Positions 1-8,513 of a DNA stretch of 26,747 nt are shown one piece after another. The stretch is taken from contig DBNU01000132.1 of NCBI GenBank assembly GCA_002299125.1, forward strand, positions 1 to 26,747, written 5' to 3'. The notes beneath the pieces were generated by a model. The model worked only from the letters and a program-made list of their open reading frames with translations. It had not been told where the DNA came from and made no database searches. This DNA comes from Proteobacteria bacterium UBA664 (GTDB taxonomy: Bacteria; Pseudomonadota; Gammaproteobacteria; UBA7966). The translations under genes were made by a program, and so were the position numbers. Within the stretch, counting starts at the first letter, position 1, and each line of letters begins with the position of its first letter.

Positions 1-1
1 C

Positions 2-979
2 CCGCAGCAGGTGGTCGGCCGTTTGGGTGCCGATGTGCTGCGGCTGTGGGTCGCCTCGACCGACTATCGTGGCGAAATGGCGGTCGGGGATCAGATCCTC
101 GAGCGGACGGCGGATGCCTACCGCCGGATCCGCAACACCATCCGCTTCATGCTCGGCAATCTCGCTGGTTTCGCTCCCGCAACCGACTGCGTCGCGCCCG
201 CACGCATGCTCAACCTCGATCGCTGGTTGCTGGCGCGTGCCTCGTCCTTGCAGCAACAAGTGCGGGAGGCCTACGAACACCACCAGTTTCACTCCGTGGT
301 CTCCGCTCTGCACAGCTTCTGCTCGGTGGAACTGGGTGCCTTCTATCTCGACATCATCAAGGACCGGCAGTACACGACGCCCGCAGCCGGGCTGCCGCGT
401 CGCTCGGCGCAGACGGCGCTGTATCACACGCTGCAGGCCTTGCTGCGCTGGATCGCGCCCGTGCTGTCCTTCACCGCTGACGAGGCCTGGGCTCACGTCC
501 CCGGTGCGGTCGGTGACTCCGTGCTGCTCGAGACCTGGTACGAGGGTCTCTGCGACGCGGATGACCGTCCGCTGGCGCGCCCGGACTACTGGGAGCGGGT
601 CCAGTTGGTGCGTTCCGCGGTGGCGCGTGAGGTGGAGCGTCAACGCAACGCGGGAGTCGTCGGTGGATCGCTCGAGGCCGTGCTGGAGCTCGCCGCCGAC
701 GATCAGTGGTTCCCGTTACTGGCACCGCTGGGGGACGAGCTGCGCTTCGTCTTCATCACCTCCGAGGCCCGGCTCGTCTCATCGGCGACCCGAGGTGCCG
801 GGGCAGTGGCGACGGATCTGTCGGGCCTCTGGGTGGAGGTGAAGGCGGCGAATGCACCCAAGTGTGCGCGTTGTTGGCACCGGCGTGAGGATGTGGGGGC
901 GCATGCCGCGCATCCCGGGCTCTGCGGCCGCTGTGTGGAGAATGTCGATGGCCCCGGCGAGGTGCGGCTGCATGCCTGA
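2..979 (+). CDS. ileS: Isoleucyl-tRNA synthetase, C-terminal part (5' end outside window)
   Basis: This is the last 325 residues of a class I isoleucyl-tRNA synthetase, which charges tRNA-Ile with isoleucine in the cytoplasm. The frame is open from the window edge, so there is no start here. The visible part begins in the conserved GADVLRLW...STDYRGEMAV segment just after where the KMSKS loop would lie. It then runs through the helical anticodon-binding domain (tryptophans in the RWIAPVLSFTADEAW stretch) and ends with the C-terminal zinc finger, CARC about 18 residues before CGRC. That zinc finger is typical of the bacterial IleS form seen in E. coli. The stop codon lies inside the start of lspA, so the two are translationally coupled. 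Identity is firm. Confidence 0.97.
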   Translation, partial: PQQVVGRLGADVLRLWVASTDYRGEMAVGDQILERTADAYRRIRNTIRFMLGNLAGFAPATDCVAPARMLNLDRWLLARASSLQQQVREAYEHHQFHSVVSALHSFCSVELGAFYLDIIKDRQYTTPAAGLPRRSAQTALYHTLQALLRWIAPVLSFTADEAWAHVPGAVGDSVLLETWYEGLCDADDRPLARPDYWERVQLVRSAVAREVERQRNAGVVGGSLEAVLELAADDQWFPLLAPLGDELRFVFITSEARLVSSATRGAGAVATDLSGLWVEVKAANAPKCARCWHRREDVGAHAAHPGLCGRCVENVDGPGEVRLHA

Positions 980-1514
980 GTCGAGCGGGTCGCTGCCCAA
1001 CAATTCCCCCGCCGACAGTTCCGCCGCTGCGGCGCGCGGGGGCGGGTTGCACTGGGGCCTCTGGGTATTGCTGCTCGTGGTTGCGGATCAGGCGCTGAAG
1101 CAATGGGTGGCCGTTACCCTGGAACTGGGAGAGCGTGTCCGACTTCTGCCAGGCATCTATCTCACCCGTGCCCACAACACCGGCGCGGCCTTCAGCCTGC
1201 TGCATGACAGCGGTGGCTGGCAGCGCTGGCTCTTCGTGCTGCTCGCCATCGGCGTTTCCGGCGCCATCGTGTGGTGGCTGCGGACTCGCCCTGACGCCCC
1301 GTTTCTGCTGCGCGCCGGGTTGATACTCATCCTGGCGGGGGCACTGGGTAACCTCATCGACCGCATCGGTTGGGGCTATGTCATCGATTTCGTGCTCGTC
1401 TATTTCGGCACCTGGCCCTTCCCGGCCTTCAACCTGGCGGATTCCGCCATCACCGTCGGTGCCGTGCTCGTCGTGCTGGACGGCCTGTTTCCAGTTCAGC
1501 GCCCGCTTCGTTGA
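972..1514 (+). CDS. lspA: Lipoprotein signal peptidase (signal peptidase II)
   Basis: This inner-membrane aspartyl protease removes the signal peptide of prolipoproteins after lipidation. The 180-residue product has four hydrophobic segments. It shows the family blocks HNTGAAFSL (about 68-76), GNLIDR (126-131) followed by catalytic Asp139 in YVIDF, and FNLADSAI with catalytic Asp157. The ATG at 972 overlaps the last eight bases of ileS, which is why it is preferred over in-frame starts further upstream inside ileS. The first 25 or so residues are polar and Ser/Ala/Gly-rich, longer than the usual short cytoplasmic lead, so a later start is possible, but no better ATG is seen. Next comes ispH, with no fkpB between them. 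Confidence 0.95.
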   Translation: MPESSGSLPNNSPADSSAAAARGGGLHWGLWVLLLVVADQALKQWVAVTLELGERVRLLPGIYLTRAHNTGAAFSLLHDSGGWQRWLFVLLAIGVSGAIVWWLRTRPDAPFLLRAGLILILAGALGNLIDRIGWGYVIDFVLVYFGTWPFPAFNLADSAITVGAVLVVLDGLFPVQRPLR

Positions 1515-1578
1515 CACCCCCCGGCGGCGCTGGCTACCGTCGCGCAACCACTGACAGATTCCGGAGTACTGCGCCATC

Positions 1579-2523
1579 ATGGACATCCTGCTCGCCAATC
1601 CACGCGGTTTCTGCGCCGGCGTGGACCGCGCCATCGGCATCGTCGAACGCGCGCTGGAACTCTTCGGTGCACCGGTGTATGTCCGGCACGAGGTAGTGCA
1701 CAACCGCTACGTGGTCGACGGACTGCGCCAGCAGGGCGCTGTCTTCGTGCAGGAACTCGATGAAGTCCCCGATGGCACCACGGTCATCTTCAGCGCGCAT
1801 GGCGTGGCGCGCGCCGTGCGTGAAGAGGCTGCCCGGCGCGGGCTCAGGGTCTTCGATGCCATCTGCCCTCTGGTCACCAAGGTGCACATGGAGGTCCATC
1901 ACTACGAGCAGGAGGGCCGCGAGTGCATCCTCATCGGCCACGCCGGACACCCCGAGGTGGAGGGTACGCTGGGTCAGTATCGGGCCCTGGGCGGTCGTCA
2001 AGGGGGCATGTATCTCGTCGAGTCAGTCGAGGACGTCGAGCGACTCGCGGTGCGCAATCCGGAGTTTCTCGCCTTCGTCACCCAGACCACGCTGTCCATG
2101 GACGACACCGCACTGGTCATCGATGCGCTCCGCCGCCGCTTCCCGGGCATCGTCGGCCCAAAGAAGGAGGACATCTGCTATGCCACCCAGAATCGGCAGG
2201 ACGCGGTCAAGCGACTGGTGAAGCAGTGCGATCTGATGCTGGTCGTGGGTTCGCGCACCAGCTCGAACTCCACTCGCCTGAAGGAGATCGCCGAGAAGCA
2301 CGGCATTGCCGCCCACCTCATCGACGGTGCCGACGAGATCCGTCAGGAGTGGCTCGCGGGTGTAAAAACGGTTGGGGTGACCGCCGGGGCGTCGGCGCCC
2401 GAGATCCTGGTCGAGCAGGTGGTCGCACGGCTCAAGGCCTGGGGTGGCGAGATGGTCACCGAGGCGGATGGGATCCGCGAGCAGGTGGTCTTCAGTCTGC
2501 CGCGCGAGCTGGCCCGTAGCTGA
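1579..2523 (+). CDS. ispH: 4-hydroxy-3-methylbut-2-enyl diphosphate reductase
   Basis: This is the last enzyme of the MEP isoprenoid pathway. It is an iron-sulfur protein that reduces HMBPP to IPP and DMAPP, and also goes by the name LytB. The 314-residue length is typical. The three cluster-binding cysteines are present as C12 (RGFCAGV), C96 (AICPLV) and C200 (DICYAT). The proton-relay glutamate E126 sits in HPEVEGT, next to the substrate-binding histidine H124, with SAHG and SSNSTRL blocks in the expected order. The start ATG is preceded by GGAG about 14 bases upstream, which is a loose fit. The gene is 64 bases after lspA in the same direction and ends tail-to-tail with the pilin operon. 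Product supply links to ubiquinone synthesis further right (ubiC/ubiA). Confidence 0.97.
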   Translation: MDILLANPRGFCAGVDRAIGIVERALELFGAPVYVRHEVVHNRYVVDGLRQQGAVFVQELDEVPDGTTVIFSAHGVARAVREEAARRGLRVFDAICPLVTKVHMEVHHYEQEGRECILIGHAGHPEVEGTLGQYRALGGRQGGMYLVESVEDVERLAVRNPEFLAFVTQTTLSMDDTALVIDALRRRFPGIVGPKKEDICYATQNRQDAVKRLVKQCDLMLVVGSRTSSNSTRLKEIAEKHGIAAHLIDGADEIRQEWLAGVKTVGVTAGASAPEILVEQVVARLKAWGGEMVTEADGIREQVVFSLPRELARS

Positions 2524-2564
2524 GGGGCTGTCAGGGGTAGCGACTGACCCTCAGGCCGAAGGCC

Positions 2565-2582
2565 AGCCCGCGAATCCGGGCT
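2565..2582. terminator. Small stem-loop between convergent ispH and pilE
   Basis: AGCCCG and CGGGCT form a perfect 6-bp stem around a 6-base loop, between the ispH stop (2523) and the pilE stop (2588). There is no T-run on either side, so as an intrinsic terminator it is weak. It is noted because two convergent operons meet here. Confidence 0.3.
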
Positions 2583-2587
2583 GAGGC

Positions 2588-3109
2588 TCAGCGTCCCCAG
2601 CAGTCGTCGGGATCGGCGGCTGTCCCGGTAATCCTGCGCACCCCCTGCTCATCGAGGCTGAAGGCGTTGCAGCGCCTGTCCTCCGTCTGCCCTCGATCAG
2701 CCAAGGGTGTTGCCGTGAGCAGGAAGGAATTCACCCGCCCGCCCGCGCCCGCGCCCGCCCCGGCCGGAGCGTTCGGATTGGGTGCCTGCAGGGTGAGGCT
2801 GTAGAGGTTGTTCTCCGAGCGGACGCTGCCGTCCGCAGCCGGCGTGAAGCGCAGGTCCACGAGCGTCGCCGCATAGCTGTTGTTGCTGGAGAAGAATCGC
2901 TCCTGGCGTGCCGCCGCATCGAGCAGCAGCGCACGGGCCTCCGTGCGATTGGAGCGGATCACCTGGTCGCGGTAGGAGGGATAGGCGATCGCGGCCAGCA
3001 GCCCGATGATCGCGACCACGATCATGAGCTCGATGAGGGTGAAGCCTCTGGCGTTCTCAGGGGGCGGACAGAGAAACCGGTTCCGCGCGTGGCAGGTAAC
3101 GAATGGCAT
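2588..3109 (-). CDS. pilE: Type IV pilin-like minor pilin (PilE type)
   Basis: This is a 173-residue prepilin. A basic leader ends at Gly22, followed by Phe23 and Glu27 (the +5 glutamate), then a hydrophobic assembly helix (FTLIELMIVVAIIGLLAA), the usual pilin N-terminus processed by PilD. The C-terminal part has a likely disulfide pair, C147 and C170, enclosing SLDEQGV...TGTA, the PilE-type D-region. The start at 3109 has GGGAG six bases upstream and lies 17 bases after the pilY1 stop, so it is the last gene of the operon. The 22-residue leader is long and holds two cysteines. A GC-rich simple repeat encodes an Ala-Gly run near residues 117-124. The minor pilin role (tip or initiation complex) is inferred from family and position. 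Confidence 0.9.
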   Translation of the reverse strand: MPFVTCHARNRFLCPPPENARGFTLIELMIVVAIIGLLAAIAYPSYRDQVIRSNRTEARALLLDAAARQERFFSSNNSYAATLVDLRFTPAADGSVRSENNLYSLTLQAPNPNAPAGAGAGAGGRVNSFLLTATPLADRGQTEDRRCNAFSLDEQGVRRITGTAADPDDCWGR

Positions 3110-3126
3110 GTGGTGCTCCCGGGATC

Positions 3127-6100
3127 TCATTGGCGCTGGAACCAGTAGGTGGGCACCGGTCCGGCTACGCCGAGATCCATGACGCGCGTGCCGGTGACGC
3201 TCTTGAGGGAGTCGGTGTTGAGCAGCGTGGTGCCGCCGGGGTTGCCTCGCAGCGGATTGCGGGTGCTGCGGTCGCTGCCGTCGAGCACGACGTTGGCGTC
3301 GCCAGTGCCGGCACCCGCACCGCCTGGAAGCGCCGGTGGATCGCCGAAGTCGCCGATGTTGGCGGCACCGGTGGAGAGGTTCAGCCCGTAGATGCGGGTG
3401 ATCCCGACCTCCGCGCGGCAATTCGCCGCGATGGTGTCAAAGGACGCCGGCGTGAAGGCGGTGAACAGCAGCGTGCCCAGACCGACTGTCGCCGGGTTCA
3501 GCACCTTCTCGCCGTCGTGACTCAGGCCGTCGACGGTCTGCAGGGCGGGCATACGGATGAACCACCCCAGGCTTTCACGCAGTTCCATCAGGGCGGCCGC
3601 CTCGGGGCTGTCCTGCGTGGGGGTCTGACCGTTGATGACGGACTGTAGGGGATTGCTGGTGACATCGACGAGCTCACCCGACCAGTTGGCCCCGCCGGTG
3701 CCGCCGATAGGACCGGTGGCTGTGCTGGGTGGTGCAGCCGGATCGATTTGCTGGCGCTCAGGGTAGCCGGTCGCGACACCACTGGCGGTCGGCTCGAAGG
3801 GCCGCTCACGAAGATCGCGGAAGGCGTAGAAGTGATCTTCCGTCAGCATGTTGAGCGGATTGGCGCGCGAGCCGGTGCCGAGCAGCACCAAGGTATGGCG
3901 CGGCGCGGCAGAAAAGACGGCATCCTGCTGACGCACGAGGGCGGGCGTGCTGTAGAACTTGCGGGTGTCGAGGCCGTGCGCACCGGAGTCGCCTGCCTCC
4001 GTGTTGACCGCCCTTTCCGCCGTGGTCTGCGGTTTGGCCACCGCAGCCAGTTGACCTACCGTGGCAACGTTGCCTCCGGTGGCATCGCGCGTGATCGCCG
4101 GATTGAGATCCACGCGCCAGAGTTTGCCGCCGACATCACCGAAGTAGAGGCGATCCACCTCACGCAGCCCCGTGGAACTCATCGTGGCGATCGTGGACGG
4201 GATGGGGTGGTGCATACCCGGGATTCGCAGATCGGCGTTGGTGTTCGGGCCACCGATCGCCGTCAGCCGCCGCCCAGTCGTCGCGTCCACGATGTAGATG
4301 ATGTTGCCCTTGGGGTCGAAGGCGTTGGCGCTCTCTGCCGAGGGCAGGTCGATGAAGGCGCGATCGAAGCGCCGGTCATTACCGCCGCCGAAGATCGCCA
4401 CCGTGCGCGAGTTCGGCTCATTGGCAAAGCGCACACGCCGCACGACCGGTTCAGACCAAGTGAGACCCAGATCGGCGAACTCCATGCCAGTCTCACCCGG
4501 TGCCAGCTCGCCCGGATTGGGCGAGCCATCGATCTTCCAGAGGAACTTCGGAACGATCTCGGCGCTGGCGAGGTTTGCCGGGGTCGAGTTCGATGTGAAA
4601 TCGTCCGAAGGGGTGAGTTCAACGGCGTAGTAGCGATCACCCCCATCACGCTCACCGAAGATCACGCGCACGAAGTCACCTCGCGACGGCTCGATGATCC
4701 CGACCGGTGGTGTATCCACGATCCAGACTGATGGCGTCGCGTCCAGCCCGTAGATGTGCGCACCGTTGGTGTTGGCGCGCCGCGCCGCTTGGATGGCGAG
4801 CTGCTCCGGGGGAATGAAGGCCCCGAGCTCGCGACCGGTCGAGGCATCCATCCAGCGCAATGCGCCGTCATTGGATGCGGCAATGATCATCTGCACCGGT
4901 GCGGTCTCCGTTCCGCCGAGTGTGACCACCACCGGACTCGCGTGCAGCGGAGATCCAAATGTATGACGCATGTCGGTGGTTGAACCGTCACCGTCCTCGT
5001 CACTCACGTCCCGACCGCGCACCCAATCGTAAAGGCCAGGCAGCGTCGGATCGGTGGCTGCGAGACCGACCAATTGGGCGTAGCGTGTACGCTGGTCGGG
5101 GGCCAGACCGCCGAGGGAGTTCGGGAGTAGATCCAGCGGAACCCCGGCGCGGCTGCTCGCGACGTTGGCGTAGCTGCCGAGGTAGGTGAAGACCCTGCGC
5201 AGGGCCGGCGATAGCGCCCTTTGGGCCTCCACCGCGCCACCCGCAGCCAGCTTGCGGCCATCTGCCTGACCATCCACGTCCCAGAAGGAACGCGCGGTTT
5301 CCAGGAACTCACCCGTGACCTGATCCACGGCGCGGCGGCCATCCAAGCCCACGATGTCCTCACCCGAGACGCGATAGCGCTTGATGTTGCCGCGCCAGGC
5401 AGAGGTGAGCGAGGGTTCGAACATCGAGAAGTAGACGTCTTCCAGGTTACGCAGCCGGTTGAAGGTATTCACTGATGTTGCCGGTGCGGTGAAGGTCGTG
5501 GGCTGATTGTCGATGCCCTCGACGATGTCGTTGAACACCGCGAGGAGTTCATCGGCCGTGTTCGCGGAGTGGTAGGTGCCTTCACCGTTGACCGCCACGT
5601 CCTGCAGGAATTGATGACCGATCCCCGCCGCGAGATTGAAGGCCACGGTGTGAGTGACCACCCGCTGGTGCGCGGGGTTCAGGGTGTCGCCACTCCCCGC
5701 CGGTGGATGGGCCAGGCGGTGGGCGATGTCGCGTCCGCAGAGTTCATTGGTATTCGTGCCCAGATTGCGGGTGAGGGTCACGCCCGGGCCCTTCCCATCC
5801 GGGTTGTTGATGGTGATCTGACAGTTGGCACCGACGAAGTCGCGTGCCAGCGAACGCCCATGATCGGTGCTGTTCTCCAGATGATTGTGGTTGGCCTCGC
5901 CGTCGGTGAGCAGCACGAAGTGGTTCGGACTGCACTCGGTGGTGATGGGGGAACGGTAGACGGCATTGCCGTTGATGGCGGTGCAGGGTGTCTGGCCTGG
6001 GCGGGAGCCACAGTTGGCGGGTGTCGGGGTGCCACCCGTGTAGGACTGCGGGTGGCTCAGGGACTTGAGCGTGGGATTGGTATGGCCGAGCCCACGGCCA

Positions 6101-8412
6101 TGGAGCACACCGAGACCGTGCAGGTAGCGCGCGGCCTCGAGCTGGGTGCCGACGAGTGGCGTCCAGCCCTCGGCGGTCATCGCCTCCACAGCAGCCAGCA
6201 TCTCGTCGCGGTTGGTCCGGCGGCTCGCCACCTGACTCAGGTCGAGGCGCACGGACAGCAGCGGTGCCTCGGTCAAACGAGAGTCGGCACTGTGTACCTC
6301 GATGCGGTCGTTGCGGTTGCGTGTGTCGTTCTGGATGAGCAGCGCGAGCGCGTTGCCGGACTCCCAACCCCCGCGGTTGACGATCTGCTGTACCAGCGGG
6401 GCGAGGCCGGTGATCCGGTACTGGCTGCTGTTTGAATTGAGCGTCAGGGTCAGGTTCGCGGCGGTGCGCGGTCGCCCGCTCACGGCACCCGAGCCGGTGT
6501 TGAAGCCATGGGCTGTGTCAGCATTCTGGCCCCAGATCCGCAGCGCTGACGCCCCGGCGTTGGTGCCTGTGGCCCGCATCGTGAGGGCGGCGTCGATGAC
6601 GCGGGCCCCGCGAGGAATGCCGACGGACTGGAAACGGATCCCGGACCACTGGGTGTGTTCGCCAGACACGACGAGCGATCCGCTGACGTTGGTGCGAGCG
6701 CTCTCGCTCCAGGCATCGTCCACCATGATGGCCGGTCGCGCCGTGACGACCCGGACCATGCAGCCCGCGTCCGGGACACTGGCGAGTGTGGTGGAGTCGA
6801 ATTCCACCTCGAGCCGGGGACTGCGAGCACCGTCCTCGCCCGAATACACCATGCGCTGTCCGTGACCGAGTACGTGACGGAACTGCAGTGACAGCGCGTT
6901 GCCGCCGCAGTAGCCGTCCTGATTCACCAGTTCCTGCACGACATTGGCGATGTCCGGCGTGGAGTAGGTGAGATCCGGGGTGAGCGCGGGGATGTTCCAC
7001 GCAGGAATGCTTGCGGAGACCAGCGGGCGTGAACTGACGCGGCCGGGCGAAGTCGTGGCCGGTGTGCAGCCATCGGCGGCGCTGGGCGGTGTACTTCCGG
7101 TGGCAGCGAAGGGGCAGGCATTGCCGGTCCGCTCCCCATGGATCGCGACACTCACTGGCGTGCTCAGCGCGATGGGATTGATGAGGTCATCCGGCAGGCC
7201 GGTCGAGCGACGACCGTCCGTATGTGGATGCGGCGCAGCGGTGAAGACGACGCGCGCGGCGCGGATCTGGGCCCCTTTGGGGATGTCGACGACCGGAAAG
7301 CGAATGCCGACGTTCTGGCTCGAGGCCACACCAACCTGCAGGGTGATCTGATCCTGGACGGCGTTGGAGTTGATCCGGCGCGGTGAACGCTGCACGGCGG
7401 CACCACGCAGGTAGGCCTCGCCACTTGCCGCGGAGACGTACGGGGCGGGGCTGGTGAAGGCGTAGAGCGTGAGTGCGCTGCTGGCGAGGTTCCAGCCCGG
7501 GGTGCTCATGACCTCCTGGAAGAGCGGCAGCAGCTCCGGCGAGTGATAGGTCTGGCGGTTCGCGAAGGCCGGGGGGGGTGACCACGGCACCAGGCGGTCC
7601 GTCAGGGGTCGGCTCGCCGGGTTGAATGCTGTACTGCCGTTGAAGGGCGGCGAGGCGGCGCTGCGCTCCCCCTGGAAGTGGATCACACCGCTGCCACCGG
7701 ATTGATCCTGGGCCGCGGTGAAACGGAGGGTCACACTGGCGAGCCGCGCCAGTTCGGCCGTGGTCAGGCGGCTGCCGAGTCCGGCGAAGCGCACGCCGTT
7801 GCGCTGAGCGTCTCTGATGTCCCACTGTACACCGCCAGCGCTCATGACTTCGCCGGTGCCGAACTCGAACTCCTCATCGCTCTGTGGCGCAAACTGCTCC
7901 ACCCGCATGGTGTTGCCGAGCGCGAGCACCCTGCGGTGCAGCTCGGCATTGCCAGCGAACCAGGTGGTATTGCTGGTGACTGTCGGCGCGGCCGGGGGCG
8001 TGCCTTCCTCGGCATCGTCGTTGGGCGCGCTGGCGGCGACCCGCACGGTTTGGTTCAATTGATCCAGCGAGGGGCCGTCGATGTTGGCCAATGGATAGAG
8101 GATGGGTCCACCCGGGCAGGTGAAGCGCATCAGGCCGACATTGACGTTATTCATGCCGATCAACAGGCGTCGGGTGGCGTCCTTGAGTGCCTGGAAGCGC
8201 GTCTGAGAGCCACCGGCCAGAGGGATCATCATTGACCCCGAGGTATCGAGGGCGAGCAGGATGTTGGGGGTCGAAGTCCCCTGCAGCAGGGTCTGTGGTC
8301 CAAAGAAGATCTCGGTGGCATCGCGATTGTTTGCTGGAACATCTGCCGCGAAGCCAGTGAAGAGCCCGAGCACGAGTCCGCTGGCGAGACTCCTCATCAA
8401 TGTCGGCTGCAT
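3127..8412 (-). CDS. pilY1: PilY1-type pilus tip adhesin with split vWA domain
   Basis: This is a 1761-residue secreted protein with a signal peptide (about 1-27, ending VPA). A vWA domain starts with MIDAS motif DTSGS (56-60) and continues only after residue about 730, with TPLVG (T751) and LLTDGEA (D837). In between lie three related beta-rich modules. The C-terminal half (about 975-1690) is the PilY1 beta-propeller region, including LYFGDVGGKLWRVDL near 1422 and the acidic loop DEDGDGSTTD at 1138-1147 that may bind calcium. PilY1 promotes pilus extension and adhesion, and in Pseudomonas also surface sensing. It is about 600 residues longer than the roughly 1160-residue P. aeruginosa protein. 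The ATG at 8412 has GAGGAG eight bases upstream. It lies between pilX and pilE as in the classical operon. Family identity is firm; the insertion's function is unknown. Confidence 0.93.
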   Translation of the reverse strand: MQPTLMRSLASGLVLGLFTGFAADVPANNRDATEIFFGPQTLLQGTSTPNILLALDTSGSMMIPLAGGSQTRFQALKDATRRLLIGMNNVNVGLMRFTCPGGPILYPLANIDGPSLDQLNQTVRVAASAPNDDAEEGTPPAAPTVTSNTTWFAGNAELHRRVLALGNTMRVEQFAPQSDEEFEFGTGEVMSAGGVQWDIRDAQRNGVRFAGLGSRLTTAELARLASVTLRFTAAQDQSGGSGVIHFQGERSAASPPFNGSTAFNPASRPLTDRLVPWSPPPAFANRQTYHSPELLPLFQEVMSTPGWNLASSALTLYAFTSPAPYVSAASGEAYLRGAAVQRSPRRINSNAVQDQITLQVGVASSQNVGIRFPVVDIPKGAQIRAARVVFTAAPHPHTDGRRSTGLPDDLINPIALSTPVSVAIHGERTGNACPFAATGSTPPSAADGCTPATTSPGRVSSRPLVSASIPAWNIPALTPDLTYSTPDIANVVQELVNQDGYCGGNALSLQFRHVLGHGQRMVYSGEDGARSPRLEVEFDSTTLASVPDAGCMVRVVTARPAIMVDDAWSESARTNVSGSLVVSGEHTQWSGIRFQSVGIPRGARVIDAALTMRATGTNAGASALRIWGQNADTAHGFNTGSGAVSGRPRTAANLTLTLNSNSSQYRITGLAPLVQQIVNRGGWESGNALALLIQNDTRNRNDRIEVHSADSRLTEAPLLSVRLDLSQVASRRTNRDEMLAAVEAMTAEGWTPLVGTQLEAARYLHGLGVLHGRGLGHTNPTLKSLSHPQSYTGGTPTPANCGSRPGQTPCTAINGNAVYRSPITTECSPNHFVLLTDGEANHNHLENSTDHGRSLARDFVGANCQITINNPDGKGPGVTLTRNLGTNTNELCGRDIAHRLAHPPAGSGDTLNPAHQRVVTHTVAFNLAAGIGHQFLQDVAVNGEGTYHSANTADELLAVFNDIVEGIDNQPTTFTAPATSVNTFNRLRNLEDVYFSMFEPSLTSAWRGNIKRYRVSGEDIVGLDGRRAVDQVTGEFLETARSFWDVDGQADGRKLAAGGAVEAQRALSPALRRVFTYLGSYANVASSRAGVPLDLLPNSLGGLAPDQRTRYAQLVGLAATDPTLPGLYDWVRGRDVSDEDGDGSTTDMRHTFGSPLHASPVVVTLGGTETAPVQMIIAASNDGALRWMDASTGRELGAFIPPEQLAIQAARRANTNGAHIYGLDATPSVWIVDTPPVGIIEPSRGDFVRVIFGERDGGDRYYAVELTPSDDFTSNSTPANLASAEIVPKFLWKIDGSPNPGELAPGETGMEFADLGLTWSEPVVRRVRFANEPNSRTVAIFGGGNDRRFDRAFIDLPSAESANAFDPKGNIIYIVDATTGRRLTAIGGPNTNADLRIPGMHHPIPSTIATMSSTGLREVDRLYFGDVGGKLWRVDLNPAITRDATGGNVATVGQLAAVAKPQTTAERAVNTEAGDSGAHGLDTRKFYSTPALVRQQDAVFSAAPRHTLVLLGTGSRANPLNMLTEDHFYAFRDLRERPFEPTASGVATGYPERQQIDPAAPPSTATGPIGGTGGANWSGELVDVTSNPLQSVINGQTPTQDSPEAAALMELRESLGWFIRMPALQTVDGLSHDGEKVLNPATVGLGTLLFTAFTPASFDTIAANCRAEVGITRIYGLNLSTGAANIGDFGDPPALPGGAGAGTGDANVVLDGSDRSTRNPLRGNPGGTTLLNTDSLKSVTGTRVMDLGVAGPVPTYWFQRQ
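6235..7857 (-). repeat. Three diverged protein modules inside pilY1
   Basis: Three modules of 160-190 residues lie at about residues 186-347, 350-542 and 565-726 of PilY1 (7372-7857, 6787-7365, 6235-6720). Each follows the same plan: a VRF/IRF strand, a 'IPKGA-IRAA' or 'IPRGARVIDAA' turn then a hydrophobic strand, a variable Ser/Thr/Pro-rich middle, a helix-like segment (LLPLFQEV / DIANVVQELV / LAPLVQQIV), a G-W or G-Y/GNAL strand, and a closing strand with 'SPRL' or 'APLL'. The copies are clearly related as protein but not at DNA level. They resemble, from memory, DNRLRE-type carbohydrate-binding-like domains; that assignment is tentative. Confidence 0.6.
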
Positions 8413-8513
8413 GGAGCGACTCCTCGAGGCCCGAGCCGGGCCGGCTGTCGTTGCTGATGGTGTGGAGTGGGCTTGATGTTCGCTGGTGCGGTCGGCGTGG
8501 CAGTGCGCATTGC

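Noticed and set aside
2735..2765. GC-rich hexamer-like repeat in pilE as a phase-variation tract
   Set aside because: The units are six bases, so length change would keep the frame and only alter an Ala-Gly run; too imperfect to call a variable repeat.
3748..6435. Several 200-330-codon frames on the + strand opposite pilY1
   Set aside because: No recognisable motifs, no ribosome binding sites, and they are codon-bias shadows of the long pilY1 frame.
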